Origin: Sphaerulina vaccinii
Taxonomy: Eukaryota; Ascomycota; Dothideomycetes; Mycosphaerellales; Mycosphaerellaceae
Reading direction: 5' to 3'
Assembly: GCA_022570795.1 (NCBI GenBank)
Contig: JAKUDP010000003.1
Location: 2,108,001-2,172,000 of the forward strand
Length of the DNA stretch: 64,000 nucleotides
Each line of letters begins with the position of its first letter. Position 1 is the stretch's first letter. The notes beneath the pieces are model-generated. The model worked only from the letters and a program-made list of their open reading frames with translations, was not told the DNA's origin and made no database searches. This document shows positions 1-9,741 of the stretch, in pieces. Made by a program: the position numbers and the translations under genes.

Positions 1-888
1 AGACGAGTACACGATCAGGAAAGGGTCGCCGAAATCTATGCGATCAAAGTGAAGTTCCTTGTCTTCTTTTGCTGCAGTGAGGAAGAACTCAAGAGCTTCG
101 GCATCTCGCACCTTCGAGACGTCCTTTGGCCTGCTCTGTGTCCTAGGCATGCTGACAATGCTTTCGAAGTCGGAGACGCCATCCATGCCGCTCACGATCT
201 CATTCATCTTCGGCCTGAGATCGATAGTCTTGCCATTGTACAAAGCCCAATCGTCCATAAAGACGAACTTAGGTTTGATCTGCCGTAGTCTGTCAAGTAT
301 GCCTTTCGTGCCCATATCAGTCGATGAAGATGAGAAGATGCCACCAAGAGCAGTCGTCGCCAGGAATACTACCAATGTGTCGACACTGTTTGAAGCGACA
401 ATGGCGACGCGGTCGCCTTTCTCTACTCCTCGGGCTCTCATGGCATTCGAGAGGTAGCCAGTCCTGTCTCGCAACTCTTCCCAAGTGACATTTCGAATCT
501 CGGTCCCGCCCTCGCGAGCTTCAACACACGCCACTCGCTCATCGTCCTTACGATATGTGGTTCGTTTGCTGGGGTTCTTGGGATCTGGCGAGAATAGCAG
601 ATTCTCCGCAAAGTTGATTCTAACGCCCTCGAACCATGGTGGGACAGAGTCCATACGAGCACTCTCGTCAACAACTTGCTTGTACTTGCCTTCATGAATG
701 AGAGGATGCTGCTGGAATAGTTCTTCATAGAATGCGGCTCTCTGGTCACAACTCCACGCGTGCAGTTCGTTCCAGGTCTCGAGCTTTGTGCCTCGCTTTC
801 GATTGACCTCTTGCATGAACCTGTATGCTAGGGTACCCTTTGGATTCGGTGGCTCCCATAGTTTACGTGGGATCGTGGTGTCAGCCAT
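1..888 (-). CDS. Acetoacetyl-CoA synthetase, N-terminal part (cut by window edge)
   Basis: The first 296 codons are present; the 3' part lies beyond base 1. The enzyme activates acetoacetate to acetoacetyl-CoA with ATP and belongs to the ANL adenylate-forming superfamily. The N-terminal ACS-type cap (WEPPNPKGTLAYRFMQEVN) and the NFAENLLF segment are visible. So is the stretch around SSSSTDMGTKGILDRL that is typical of acetoacetyl-CoA rather than acetyl-CoA synthetases. The read ends at FGDPFLIVYSS, just before the expected Thr/Gly-rich AMP-binding loop. The ATG at 886-888 is the first in frame and fits the family start. No intron is needed. The family call is firm; use in ketone-body or leucine catabolism is inferred. 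Confidence 0.9.
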   Translation of the reverse strand, partial: MADTTIPRKLWEPPNPKGTLAYRFMQEVNRKRGTKLETWNELHAWSCDQRAAFYEELFQQHPLIHEGKYKQVVDESARMDSVPPWFEGVRINFAENLLFSPDPKNPSKRTTYRKDDERVACVEAREGGTEIRNVTWEELRDRTGYLSNAMRARGVEKGDRVAIVASNSVDTLVVFLATTALGGIFSSSSTDMGTKGILDRLRQIKPKFVFMDDWALYNGKTIDLRPKMNEIVSGMDGVSDFESIVSMPRTQSRPKDVSKVRDAEALEFFLTAAKEDKELHFDRIDFGDPFLIVYSS

Positions 889-1373
889 CGTGGGAAAGGC
901 TCTTGATTGACGTCAGACCAGAGGAATTGGTGCCTGACAGTAGTGCCGTGGTTGTGTAGATCGAAAAGACTCGACTCGTAACAAACAGGTATATGAAACG
1001 GTTGCTATGAACGCGAGTGTCTTTCACGCAAGGTACGAATGCTTCGTACAATGGCAGTCCAACCACGCCGGGATGAAGAAGTGCGCTAGCCTTACCTCGG
1101 CAATAGCGTCAACTTAAAGCCGGCGTATGAGGGGAGCAGCTCCAGCCCGAAACATCCATCAGCTCCAAACTAGTGTATGGCCACGACTCATGGGCACGAA
1201 AAATCGTCATGTCGACAGTGGCAGCTGCGCAGCCATTATGTCATCGTGCAGATGTGCTGCTGATCAAGTAAGTGAGGAATAAGAGCCCGAGAGCTCCCTG
1301 TTTCTGCATTGTTACACCACACCATCTCCTTGTCATATCCTATTAAAAGAGCATAGCAGAAAAACCTCTCAGT
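889..1373. other. Intergenic: divergent promoter region
   Basis: Lies between the divergent acetoacetyl-CoA synthetase and the Gly/Ser-rich gene. No convincing coding segment or repeat was seen. A TTAAAAG-like A/T block near 1340 is the only weak core-promoter candidate. Confidence 0.4.
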
Positions 1374-1934
1374 ATGAACTCCAACAATAACTCCGGCGGC
1401 CGAAGCAGCCACGACTTTGCCCGAGGCGGCAATTCTAGCAATTCCAACAACAACAACTCCAGCTCCAATGGCAGCTCTGGAAGTGGGGGCTCCTCTGGAG
1501 GACCAGGAGGCGGCCTGAGCTCGAACAACAACAGTTCTAGCAGCAGCAATGGTAGCAGTGGCGGCTATGGTGGTGGCTCCTCTAACAACAACAATTCCTC
1601 ATCAAGCAACTCGAGAGGCGGTAACTCTGGCGGCGGATATGGAGGTGGATCTTCAGGAGGTTCGTCTAACAACTATGGCGGCTCAAGCGGTGGAGGTGGA
1701 GGAGGCTATAGCGGCGGCTCTTCCAATAACAACAGCTCCGGTGGTGGTCATGGCGGCGGCTCCTCAGGCGGCTCAGGCGGTGGATCTCGATCGGGAGGCG
1801 GTAGCAGTGGTGGTTCCTCAGGCGGCGGCTCCCGATTCACAACTGACAAGAAGATGGACGTCGCATATGAAGCGGGGTACAAGGACGCCATGGATAAAGT
1901 CAAGAGCGACATGATGCGCAACTTTGGTAACTAA
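1374..1934 (+). CDS. Gly/Ser/Asn-rich low-complexity protein with short charged C-terminal tail
   Basis: A 186-residue protein. About the first 155 residues are almost entirely Gly, Ser and Asn, in alternating poly-Asn/Ser and Gly-rich blocks with scattered Tyr and Arg. It ends in a compact charged tail (TTDKKMDVAYEAGYKDAMDK onward), predicted to form an amphipathic helix. There is no signal peptide, membrane segment or known domain. The composition resembles prion-like or phase-separating proteins, which is inference. An ATG follows a plausible 5' leader and the frame is open with no intron. Another frame over the repeats is also open for 121 codons, a by-product of the repetitive sequence. 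Function unknown. Confidence 0.7.
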   Translation: MNSNNNSGGRSSHDFARGGNSSNSNNNNSSSNGSSGSGGSSGGPGGGLSSNNNSSSSSNGSSGGYGGGSSNNNNSSSSNSRGGNSGGGYGGGSSGGSSNNYGGSSGGGGGGYSGGSSNNNSSGGGHGGGSSGGSGGGSRSGGGSSGGSSGGGSRFTTDKKMDVAYEAGYKDAMDKVKSDMMRNFGN

Positions 1935-3113
1935 AAGGTGTGCTATCAGTAACACACCATGTCCTTTCCACCGTTCAGACTGTACTGATCTTATCATCGC
2001 AGATAAATGATTAACGACAGCGACGCCCGAGACCAGATCGGCTGTGATTCAGGTCTTGGAGGATGCAAGATGACGGTTGTATGTTTCCGAGTCAGTGTGG
2101 GGCCCATTGTGGCGATCTCGATAGCTCTCGCGCTTTGCAGGCCGGAGCTGTACGCAGCAATCATGGTCGGGATATATTGATTGTATAGGCGTTTTAAATG
2201 TTCATTCGATCTTCAACTATTGTGCATCTTTGTACAAGCTGGATGATGTTGCTGACGAAATAGATGCAAACGCCCTCACGATGCGACTTCGGTAACGACT
2301 CCTACCAGCAAGCGCCAGCCGTCGAGCACATTGTAACAACGACTCATGTCGTCGAGATCATCTCTGCAAGAGCTGGAAAAGTGAAGTCAACAATGCTCAT
2401 GCCAATGAAGGTGTTCTGACAGGGATGCCCTGGTCAGCGAAGAAGCCCTTTGGGTTGCTCCACGGACCTGGCCGTGCTGGCTGATGGTGACCGAAAGTGT
2501 ACTCCGTGCAGGAGTTGTCAAGCTCAGTATGTATGAAGCAGGCTACTCAAGACCATAACAGCGCGTTTCAGTCGACCGGGTCATGGTCGCACTGTCATGC
2601 CCTGCATGCAGTTGTGAAGAACGTTTATGGTCATCCACTAGCTGTGCAACCAGGTTCGACGTGTCAGAGCAGGCAGAGCTCGAAACAAGCACAGCGCCTT
2701 CGATGCAGTGTGACCTGAGGCACGTGTCCCAAAGTCGAAGACAAGCACACGTACTCGATCAGAAACCTGGATCTCATTAGCTTTGGCCAAGCGTAGATTG
2801 CTAAAGTGTGATATGTTGAGCTCGATCATACAGGGTGCCGTGTCACCACGAGTACCGGTCAAGGCGTAAGAAAGCCATGCATGTGTAAAGCCAGATAATC
2901 ATGTCGAGGTGTTGAATAGAGTGAAGAGCGGAGTGCGGCTTACCTACTGATGGTCAGACTCCTGACACGCAGCATCGTATGTGTTGACAGGCCAGAAGTC
3001 CTTGGATGTTGGAGCGACAGAGTGGCTACCTGCTTCGCAGCAGTCAAATACTGATGCCGTATTAAGATTGATGTCGCTACGTAATGGTCGTCAGTGAAAG
3101 CAATGCAAACAAA
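1935..3113. other. Intergenic, no supported gene
   Basis: Only short overlapping reading frames without homology or splice support. It holds the 3' ends of the Gly/Ser-rich gene and the converging Derlin gene. No repeat was recognised. Confidence 0.4.
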
Positions 3114-4273
3114 TCAATCGCCACCAAGGCGTCTACCAGAGCCACTCCAAGCAGAGCCACTTGCCCATGAGTTGGGCAGTGGTCCGCTGCCCTGGTTCTG
3201 TGCAGCTGGCCGGTTGGCAGGCCGTCCAGCAAAAGCAGTGCCGTAGGTGCGGTTCGTCTGTGGTTGACCAGTGCCAGCGAACAGCTTCTGGATGAACATT
3301 GGTGTAGTAGTGTACTTTGTGCCACCTCCAAACTCAGGCCATACACGATCGAGGAAGTCGTAGAGGTGAGCTGCAAGGATTCCAGTGGCCTGGATCATGG
3401 TCTGGAAAGGACCAGCGACGAGGTATGTGATGGCCAGAGACGCGTATGGTAGGTACTTGGCCGGCATCTGGACGATGAAGAACTGGACCTGTCTGTTTGG
3501 ATCCTCTTGGGCAAAGGTGTAAATCAGGGCCATGTTCAGGGCGCTGAGCAGTACTGCGCCGCCGAGATAGATGCCTCCAGAAAGCTGTTTCACTGTCAGT
3601 GAACTGCTCACCCATTAAGCAAGACGGCAATGATATGACAATATCAACAAAGATATGTAGGGTCCAAAAACCACCGTCAACCACAGGATCAAGGTCGCCA
3701 GCTTTCTCAATCCGGAATCCCACCATGCCCACACTCCACGAACGCTCTATTTGTTTTGCGAATGACGAACGCCCGCACAGTGCAGGGGGTAATCTTGCTC
3801 AATTCCAGGAACCGGTCACAGCTATAGTAGGCTGGCCGGGCAGATTAAGAGAGCGTAAAAAGAAAGAAATGTGCAAGTGGTGAAGAGTCGTGCTTACCAG
3901 AATGACAAGTGCCACGAAGAGCAGGTAGAATGCGTATGCACCAGGCGAGCTGAAGCGTGGTGCTCCGGTCTCAAGCTGACTGCTGTAGTGGTAGAGGAAG
4001 AATGGGTCCATGATCAGCCCGAGTGAAGGCCCGGTGATGAAGAAGCATGTGATGGCGCGCCATATCTGTGGCAGCTGTCGGAAGGTGAAGACGTAGTCTT
4101 TGAAAAAGACCACCCAGGCGAGGTTATACAGGCCGAGATGTCCGGGTACACTGATGAGTACGGCTGCTGCTGTGATGGTTCTGCTTAGCATCAGAATCTG
4201 CATCAGCTCGCGTGTGCTGTGCTTCTCACCTCGTGACTGGCGGCGCCGAGAAGAAAGCCTCCTGGAATGACAT
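3114..4273 (-). CDS. Derlin family protein (Der1-like), ER-associated degradation
   Basis: Derlins are rhomboid pseudoproteases of the ER membrane that help retrotranslocate misfolded proteins for degradation. Exons 4230-4273, 4180-3898 and 3584-3114 give about 265 residues. Exon 1 supplies MSFQEAFFSAPPVTR; the AG|A codon joins across a GTGAGA...CAG intron to TITAAAVLISV. Family marks are the WR motif (QIWRAITCFFITGPSLG), SQLETGAPRFSSPGAYAFY and GILAAHLYDFLDRVWPEFGG. Several hydrophobic spans and a Gly/Pro/Gln-rich tail follow. The second intron (3585-3897, 313 nt) is long for this window and may hide a small exon. One frame there reads IIAVLLNG, which resembles a family segment missing from the simple model. 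It is divergent from the eS1 gene. Confidence 0.85.
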
Positions 4274-4566
4274 CCTGACCTCTCTGCAGCTTTGACACGC
4301 GTCCGGGCGCTGTGAGATGAGGGTGAAAGTGTTGTTGATGTCGAGAAGTGGAAGAGGTTGGAAGCGAAGCAAAAGTTGTTCTTTCCGCGTTTTGCACTAG
4401 CGCGGCAAAGCCGCCTCGTGCCTTCCCACTACTAGAAATTGCTGATGTAAGGGTCTTGGCTCGACAACACACCTGGAATTGGCTTGCGGCTGCAAACTTC
4501 ACAGAATTGTCAAGCCGGACTACTAATCACAGCACCACTCTTTCCTTTACAACATCCATCGCAAAC

Positions 4567-5505
4567 ATGGCTGTAGGAAAGAACAAGAGACTGTCCAAGG
4601 GCAAGAAGGGCCTTAAGAAGCGAACCGACCCATTCGCCCGCAAGGACTGGTTCAGCGTGAAGGCTCCATCGACGTTCGCCATTCGAGAGTACGATATCAC
4701 CGCCCCTACAAACACGAGTGCACTGCGCACAAGCACGAACGAGATGGCATGAGAATGAATGGATAACTAACTCTTGCTGCAGTGTCGGCAAGACCCTCGT
4801 GAACCGCTCCACTGGTCTCAAAAACGCCAACGATGCGCTCAAGGGCCGTATCTTCGAGGTCTCCCTCGCCGATCTCCAGAAGGACGAGGACCACGCTTTC
4901 CGCAAGGTCAAGCTGCGAGTTGACGAGGTCCAGGGCAAGAACTGCCTGACCAACTTCCACGGACTCGACTTCACCTCCGACAAGCTGCGCTCGCTCGTCC
5001 GCAAGTGGCAGACCCTCATTGAGGCCAACGTTGTTGTCAAGACCACCGATGACTACCTCGTCCGCCTCTTCTGCATCGCCTTCACCAAGCGAAGACCCAA
5101 CCAGATCAAGAAGACCACATACGCCCGATCTTCGCAAATCCGTGCAATCAGGAAGAAGATGACGGATATCATGTCGCGCGAGGCATCGGCTGTCACTCTC
5201 AGCGGTCTTACCACCAAGCTGATCCCTGAGGTGATCGGCCGCGAGATCGAGAAGAGCACCCAGGGTATCTACCCACTGCAAAATGTAAGCACACACATAT
5301 GAGATGAGAGGGAGAAACGTGGTCATGGACAAACAAATGCTAACATGGAGAAAAGGTCCACGTCCGCAAGGTCAAGCTCCTCAAGGCACCAAAGTTCGAT
5401 CTTGGTAACCTCCTCTCGCTCCACGGCGAGTCCTCCACCGATGACGCTGGCCAGAAGGTTGAGGGTGCGCGTGACTTCAAGGAGCAGGTCCTCGAGACTG
5501 TGTAA
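4567..5505 (+). CDS. RPS1: 40S ribosomal protein S1 (eS1, S3a family)
   Basis: A small-subunit ribosomal protein near the mRNA exit. Three exons (4567-4688, 4783-5284, 5356-5505) give 257 residues, the usual length. The start [18 protein letters not shown] is the classical N-terminus. The first junction splits an Asp codon (GA|T), restoring [20 protein letters not shown]. The second lies between Asn and Val ([14 protein letters not shown]). Highly conserved blocks include [20 protein letters not shown] and [20 protein letters not shown]. Donors are GTACGA and GTAAGC; the first intron has a TAACTAAC branch region. C/T-rich sequence before the ATG fits a highly expressed ribosomal gene. Confidence 0.97.
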
Positions 5506-6066
5506 GCGGGTTATGCATGACGCTTTATGGGACGGGCATTGGGCAGCGATTCACTTTTGCAAAGTAGAGAGGCGTTTGAGAGCAAGGGCCCTGGGCACGA
5601 AAGATGTAAAAGAGGACATCATACCAGCGCCACGTTAGGTCCTACGCAAAATCAGTGAAACGTTTAAATGTTCAAAACCTCTCTGAGTGTCAGTCTGCTC
5701 GTCCTGCTCGTCCTGCTCGTCGCCATTCGGTCTACTTCTTGTGAATCAGTGTCTACTGACCACCAGAGACCACAATATAATGAACTTCAGATACGACTTG
5801 TACAGTACAATGGCGCTGTTCGCCGTGGAGCACAAGAACATGAACATGTAGCCCTAGAAACTTGAATCCACACATCTTCTCCATACCCAGATTCTAAGCT
5901 TCCTCGTACCTGCCATTCTCAAATTCTGTCATCGCCAGAAGGCGAGAACTTCTTTGGACCTTACCTCACCTCATACTCCATATTGTAACATTTCTCTACT
6001 ACTCTACCTCCACACCACACACCACCTCACACCACCCAACTACAACCACTGAACAAGAACATCACC
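5506..6066. other. Intergenic: eS1 3' region and ITPase promoter
   Basis: A 65-codon frame at 5668-5865 starts with a hydrophobic Leu/Val run encoded by a CTGCTCGTC repeat. I do not accept it as a gene. The last 100 bases are C/A-rich with CACACCAC repeats, typical of a fungal 5' leader. Confidence 0.4.
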
Positions 6067-6907
6067 ATGCCACCAAAAGAACTCAACTTCATAACCGGCA
6101 ACGCCAACAAACTCGCCGAAGTGCAAGCAATTCTCTCTTCCACACCCGTACAACTCCAATCTCAAAATGTAGATTTGGTAGAAATTCAAGGCACGATTGA
6201 GGAGATTTCGAAGGATAAGGCGAGGAGAGCTGCCGAGGCGGTATGTTCATCAACCTCTCACAAATCCACAGAGTCAGAAAGAACGCGATCACGATGAGAA
6301 GAGAATATGAGCAGAGAAGGATTATGATGGTTGGTCGCTGACGCTTGCTATGCTAGTTACAAGGACCAGTACTGGTAGAAGATACATGTCTCTGCTTCAA
6401 TGCTTTTGATGAGTTACCTGGACCTTATGTGTATGTTCACTATCTACTGTAGCTACTGCGATCTTGCTGCTGACGAAGATCGTCTACAGAAAATGGTTCC
6501 TCAAAGCACTGGGTGTGAAAGAGTTCCATAAGCTATTAGCTGGCTTTGAGGACAAGTCCGCGCAGGCAGTCTGTACTTTTGCGTACTGTGAGGGACCTGG
6601 GAAGGAGCCGATTGTCTTTCAGGGAAGGACGGAGGTGAGTTGAAGTCTGGCATGGAGTGATGCTTGGTGTTCTGATCGATCGTGCAGGGCAAGATTGTGC
6701 AGGCTCGTGGACCGACAGATTTCGGTAAGTGCATAGCCTTACGCATAGATGAGATATCCACGTACTGACGAATCGCCAGGCTGGGATGCGTGCTTCGAGT
6801 ATGAAGGCCAGACGTACGCTGAGATGCCCAAGCCGGAGAAGAACAAGATCTCGCATCGTGGAAGGGCTTTGCAGAAGCTGGTCGATTGGCTGCAGAAGGA
6901 GTTGTAA
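6067..6907 (+). CDS. HAM1: Inosine triphosphate pyrophosphatase (Ham1/ITPase)
   Basis: Hydrolyses ITP, dITP and XTP to monophosphates and so cleans non-canonical purines from the nucleotide pool. Five exons (6067-6240, 6357-6430, 6490-6634, 6688-6724, 6780-6907) give 185 residues, matching the family. Motifs in order: [12 protein letters not shown] substrate loop at residues 8-19, [28 protein letters not shown], the [19 protein letters not shown] strand and the closing SHRGRAL motif. The 37-nt fourth exon is well supported by phase and by the unbroken conserved block. It converges on the Fap7-like gene, with 55 bp between the stop codons. Confidence 0.95.
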
Positions 6908-6962
6908 AGCAGACGTCCATCGCACTCCGAGTTCATAGAGATAGACGGCATGTCCTTACTTC

Positions 6963-7652
6963 TCAGCCATGCAAGAACATCGGATTATCCTCATCCTTCT
7001 GCTCAGCTTCTTGCGCCTTCACATTTCCCTCTTCTTTCCCATGATCCTTCTTCCACTGCGTGACCCAACTCTCAATCCTATCGACATTCGTATCGATATC
7101 CTCCGTCTTCTCAGAGTGGAGTTCAACCACAATCTCCCCATCATAAGCATCTCGCGCTTCTTGTAGCAAAACCTCCATAATCTCACAATCCATATTCTCG
7201 TCCAGTTTCTTCCCCTCGTAACCTCTGCCCTTCAATCGATCATACAGAACTCCATTATCGCATCTCACCACCACAACCAAATCGATCAAACTCGGCGGGA
7301 AGAGATCACAGGCATGCCAGTCAATGATCTGTCCTCCCTCCTCTAGATCGTTCTCGATAACATCGAGCAGTCGGTCCTCGTCCACGATTTGTAGGTTCGG
7401 GTCTGAAGGATCGTCTGACTTCTCGCCGATGTTGTGCTTCTTGACTATGTCGTTTATGCTGAGGTGGTGCAGAGATGGTATGCGCCTGGCGAGTTCTTCT
7501 GCGTGGGAGGTTTTGCCAACGCCGGGCGTGCCTGTTATGATGATGTTGGGGTCTGTTCGTAGCATGGTGAAGGCTCTTCTCGCGGATGTGTGCAGTGGTT
7601 TGAGAAGAGGAGTTCGAAATGCGCGTAGATGTGTTCTTAGAAACATGGACAT
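6963..7652 (-). CDS. FAP7: Adenylate kinase isoenzyme 6 / Fap7-type NTPase with N-terminal extension
   Basis: Fap7/AK6 binds ribosomal protein uS11 and acts in final maturation of 20S pre-rRNA; it also has adenylate kinase-like activity. The P-loop GTPGVGKT is at residues 41-48. Family blocks HLSINDIVKKHNIGE, DWHACDLFP and RGYEGKKLDENMDCEIMEVL follow. The longest model is 229 residues. Its first 29 (MSMFLRTHLRAFRTPLLKPL onward) are Arg-rich and amphipathic, like a mitochondrial presequence. Met30 at 7563-7565 matches the usual start. Either two isoforms are made or the inner ATG is the real start. The acidic tail after residue 200 is variable. It is divergent from the ABHD11-like gene. Confidence 0.9.
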   Translation of the reverse strand: MSMFLRTHLRAFRTPLLKPLHTSARRAFTMLRTDPNIIITGTPGVGKTSHAEELARRIPSLHHLSINDIVKKHNIGEKSDDPSDPNLQIVDEDRLLDVIENDLEEGGQIIDWHACDLFPPSLIDLVVVVRCDNGVLYDRLKGRGYEGKKLDENMDCEIMEVLLQEARDAYDGEIVVELHSEKTEDIDTNVDRIESWVTQWKKDHGKEEGNVKAQEAEQKDEDNPMFLHG

Positions 7653-7786
7653 GTGAGAGAGAAAGTTGGACTGCAGAGTGACGCAGTTTTGAGCTCGAGC
7701 AGCTTTTCAGCTCAGCCCTATGGAAGTTTGATGAGAAGTGAAGACAAGACTCATGCACTTTCCTTTCTGAACACCTTTCACTACCA

Positions 7787-8902
7787 TTGAAGCGTTCTAG
7801 CATGCCGCACACCAGCGCAAGATACCTACCAAGGTACCGCGCCAACATGAACTCCCCGCGATCCCTCAGAATAGCCACCATCATGCTTGCGCGCAGGGCT
7901 CTGCCACGCCTGCAGCATCCGTTCAGACAATATGCGAGAAGAGCATACTCTTCGACGGAGCTGAGCAATGGCGTCAATATGGCCTATGAACTACACGAGC
8001 CTGAGACGGTGGCAGAAGGGAGTCCTATCATATTCGTCCACGGCCTCTTTGGCTCAAAGAGGAACCACAGGGCAATCAGTAAGTAAGGATTGTCTCCGTT
8101 CTATGCTACTGGACAGGATTTCGTACTCATGATAATGTAGAGCCCTCGTTCGCGACCTGAGACGACCTATATATGCCGTGGACACGAGAAACCATGGCGA
8201 CTCCTCCCATCACCCAAAGCACGACTATACCGTCCTAGCTGAGGACCTCGAACTCTTCCTCAGACACCACAAATTGCAGGATACCTGCTTAATTGGGCAC
8301 TCCATGGGCGCGAAGACAGTAATGACACTTGCTCTGCGAAAGCAAGTTAAGATCGGCTCATTGATCCCTGTCGACAACGCTCCAGTCGATGCAGCATTGA
8401 AGAGCGACTTCTCGAAATACATCGTCGGTATGAAGAAAGTCGAAGACTCGAATGTCAAGACCATGAAAGAGGCCGACAAGATCCTACAAAGCTACGAAGA
8501 GTCGCTGCCTATTCGCCAATTCCTTCTGACGAATCTGATTAAGGCAGAAGACGGGACACAGAAGTTCAAGGTACCTCTCAAGTATCTGACTCCTTCACTC
8601 AATGGCTTGGGAGACTTCCCATTTCGTGATCCGGATGAGACCAGATATGAGGGGCCGACATTGATCGTGAGAGGCACGAAGAGCCATTATGTTAGTGATG
8701 AGACTCTGCCTATTTGTGGGAGGTTCTTTCCCAACTTTGAGAGAGCGGATGTCGATTCTGGGCATTGGGTTATCAGTGAGAAGCCGGAGGACTTTAGGCA
8801 AGGTGAGTTTCTCAAAAGAGTGGTCTCCTCAGCCAGTCTGGAGTGATTGCTAACACTAGTGACCCAGCGGTTGTCGAGTTCTTGACGAAGCAGCAAGACT
8901 GA
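7787..8902 (+). CDS. Alpha/beta hydrolase, ABHD11/Imo32-like, probably mitochondrial
   Basis: Exons 7787-8082, 8141-8802 and 8868-8902. Alpha/beta hydrolase fold: oxyanion loop HGLFGSKRN, nucleophile elbow GHSMGAKT and catalytic His in DSGHWVISEKP. The first junction restores HRAISKALVRDLRRPIYAVD, the conserved ABHD11 block. The second adds the C-terminal AVVEFLTKQQD. Four in-frame ATGs are possible (7787, 7802, 7847, 7883). The last gives MLARRALPRLQHPFRQYARR, a good mitochondrial targeting peptide with an Arg-rich helix, and may be the true start. Yeast Imo32 and human ABHD11 are mitochondrial; the substrate is not predictable here. Confidence 0.9.
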
Positions 8903-9741
8903 GCTCGAGTATAGACACAGTCCTTGAAATGTCGTCACGAAGATGCTACAAGGTCCTGTGAACACAGACAATTGAGGGCGAATCCGCTTCGCAACCGACC
9001 GTACGGGAAAGCCACCGAGGATTGCCGGTATCTGGTACGGACGTCTATCATACGATGACTTCTTACACCAGACCAGATCATGGCGTCCGAGCTGAGACCT
9101 GCATGTTTCTTGCTCAGCAGCAGTTCTGGCTCGCGACTTTCACAAAATGTGCGGCCACAGTCACCACGAGGACCTTATTAGGAAGCCTTCAATTACTCAT
9201 ACATTGCTTATGAAGAGGACTCACATATACATATATGCAAGCGCTATCAACATAGTGGCATGTCCTTAGAAGTCCTCGGAGAACGGCAAAAAAGCAGCGA
9301 GCTTGGCCTCGCTACTGGCAAACCTTTCAGAGCTAGGCCAGTCTGGAAGCGAAAGAAAGTGGGTCGAACGTGGACCTTGGACGAGCTTCAGTGCGGGCAA
9401 GCATTGTCAATGGCTCGGCTACTGAATCCTTACGGCTGCCATGCACGAGCCATGCTACCATGCTGCTACGGTTGCAGGTTTGGCTGCAGCACTGGTATGG
9501 TACTGGTCCGGCGTGAATGGTTGGGGTGCTGTGGTGAAGAGCTTTGCATCTGGGCGGCGATAAGCGCGGGTGGTATTCGATTGTTCTTAAGGCTATATCT
9601 TATCTCTGTGTTCAGATCTCTTCAGCTGACCTCACTCCATCTCTTCTGTTTCGCTGACCAAAGAAACTGTATCCACAGCCACAGGATATAGCTTGCGAGC
9701 AGCAGAATACCCGGTCAACAGAACATCGCAGAACAAACAGC
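8903..9741. other. Intergenic: promoter region of the phosphatase-like gene
   Basis: No supported gene. A 143-codon frame at 9260-9691 is Cys/Leu-rich with no family features and is probably fortuitous. An A/T-rich palindromic CATATACATATATG lies near 9225, and a TATATC block near 9595. Confidence 0.4.

Noticed and set aside
5668..5865. Small secreted-looking peptide, 65 residues
   Set aside because: The hydrophobic start comes from a CTGCTCGTC simple repeat; the rest is featureless and lies in the eS1 3' region.
9260..9691. 143-codon frame upstream of the phosphatase-like gene
   Set aside because: Cys/Leu/Arg-rich and featureless; sits in the promoter region.
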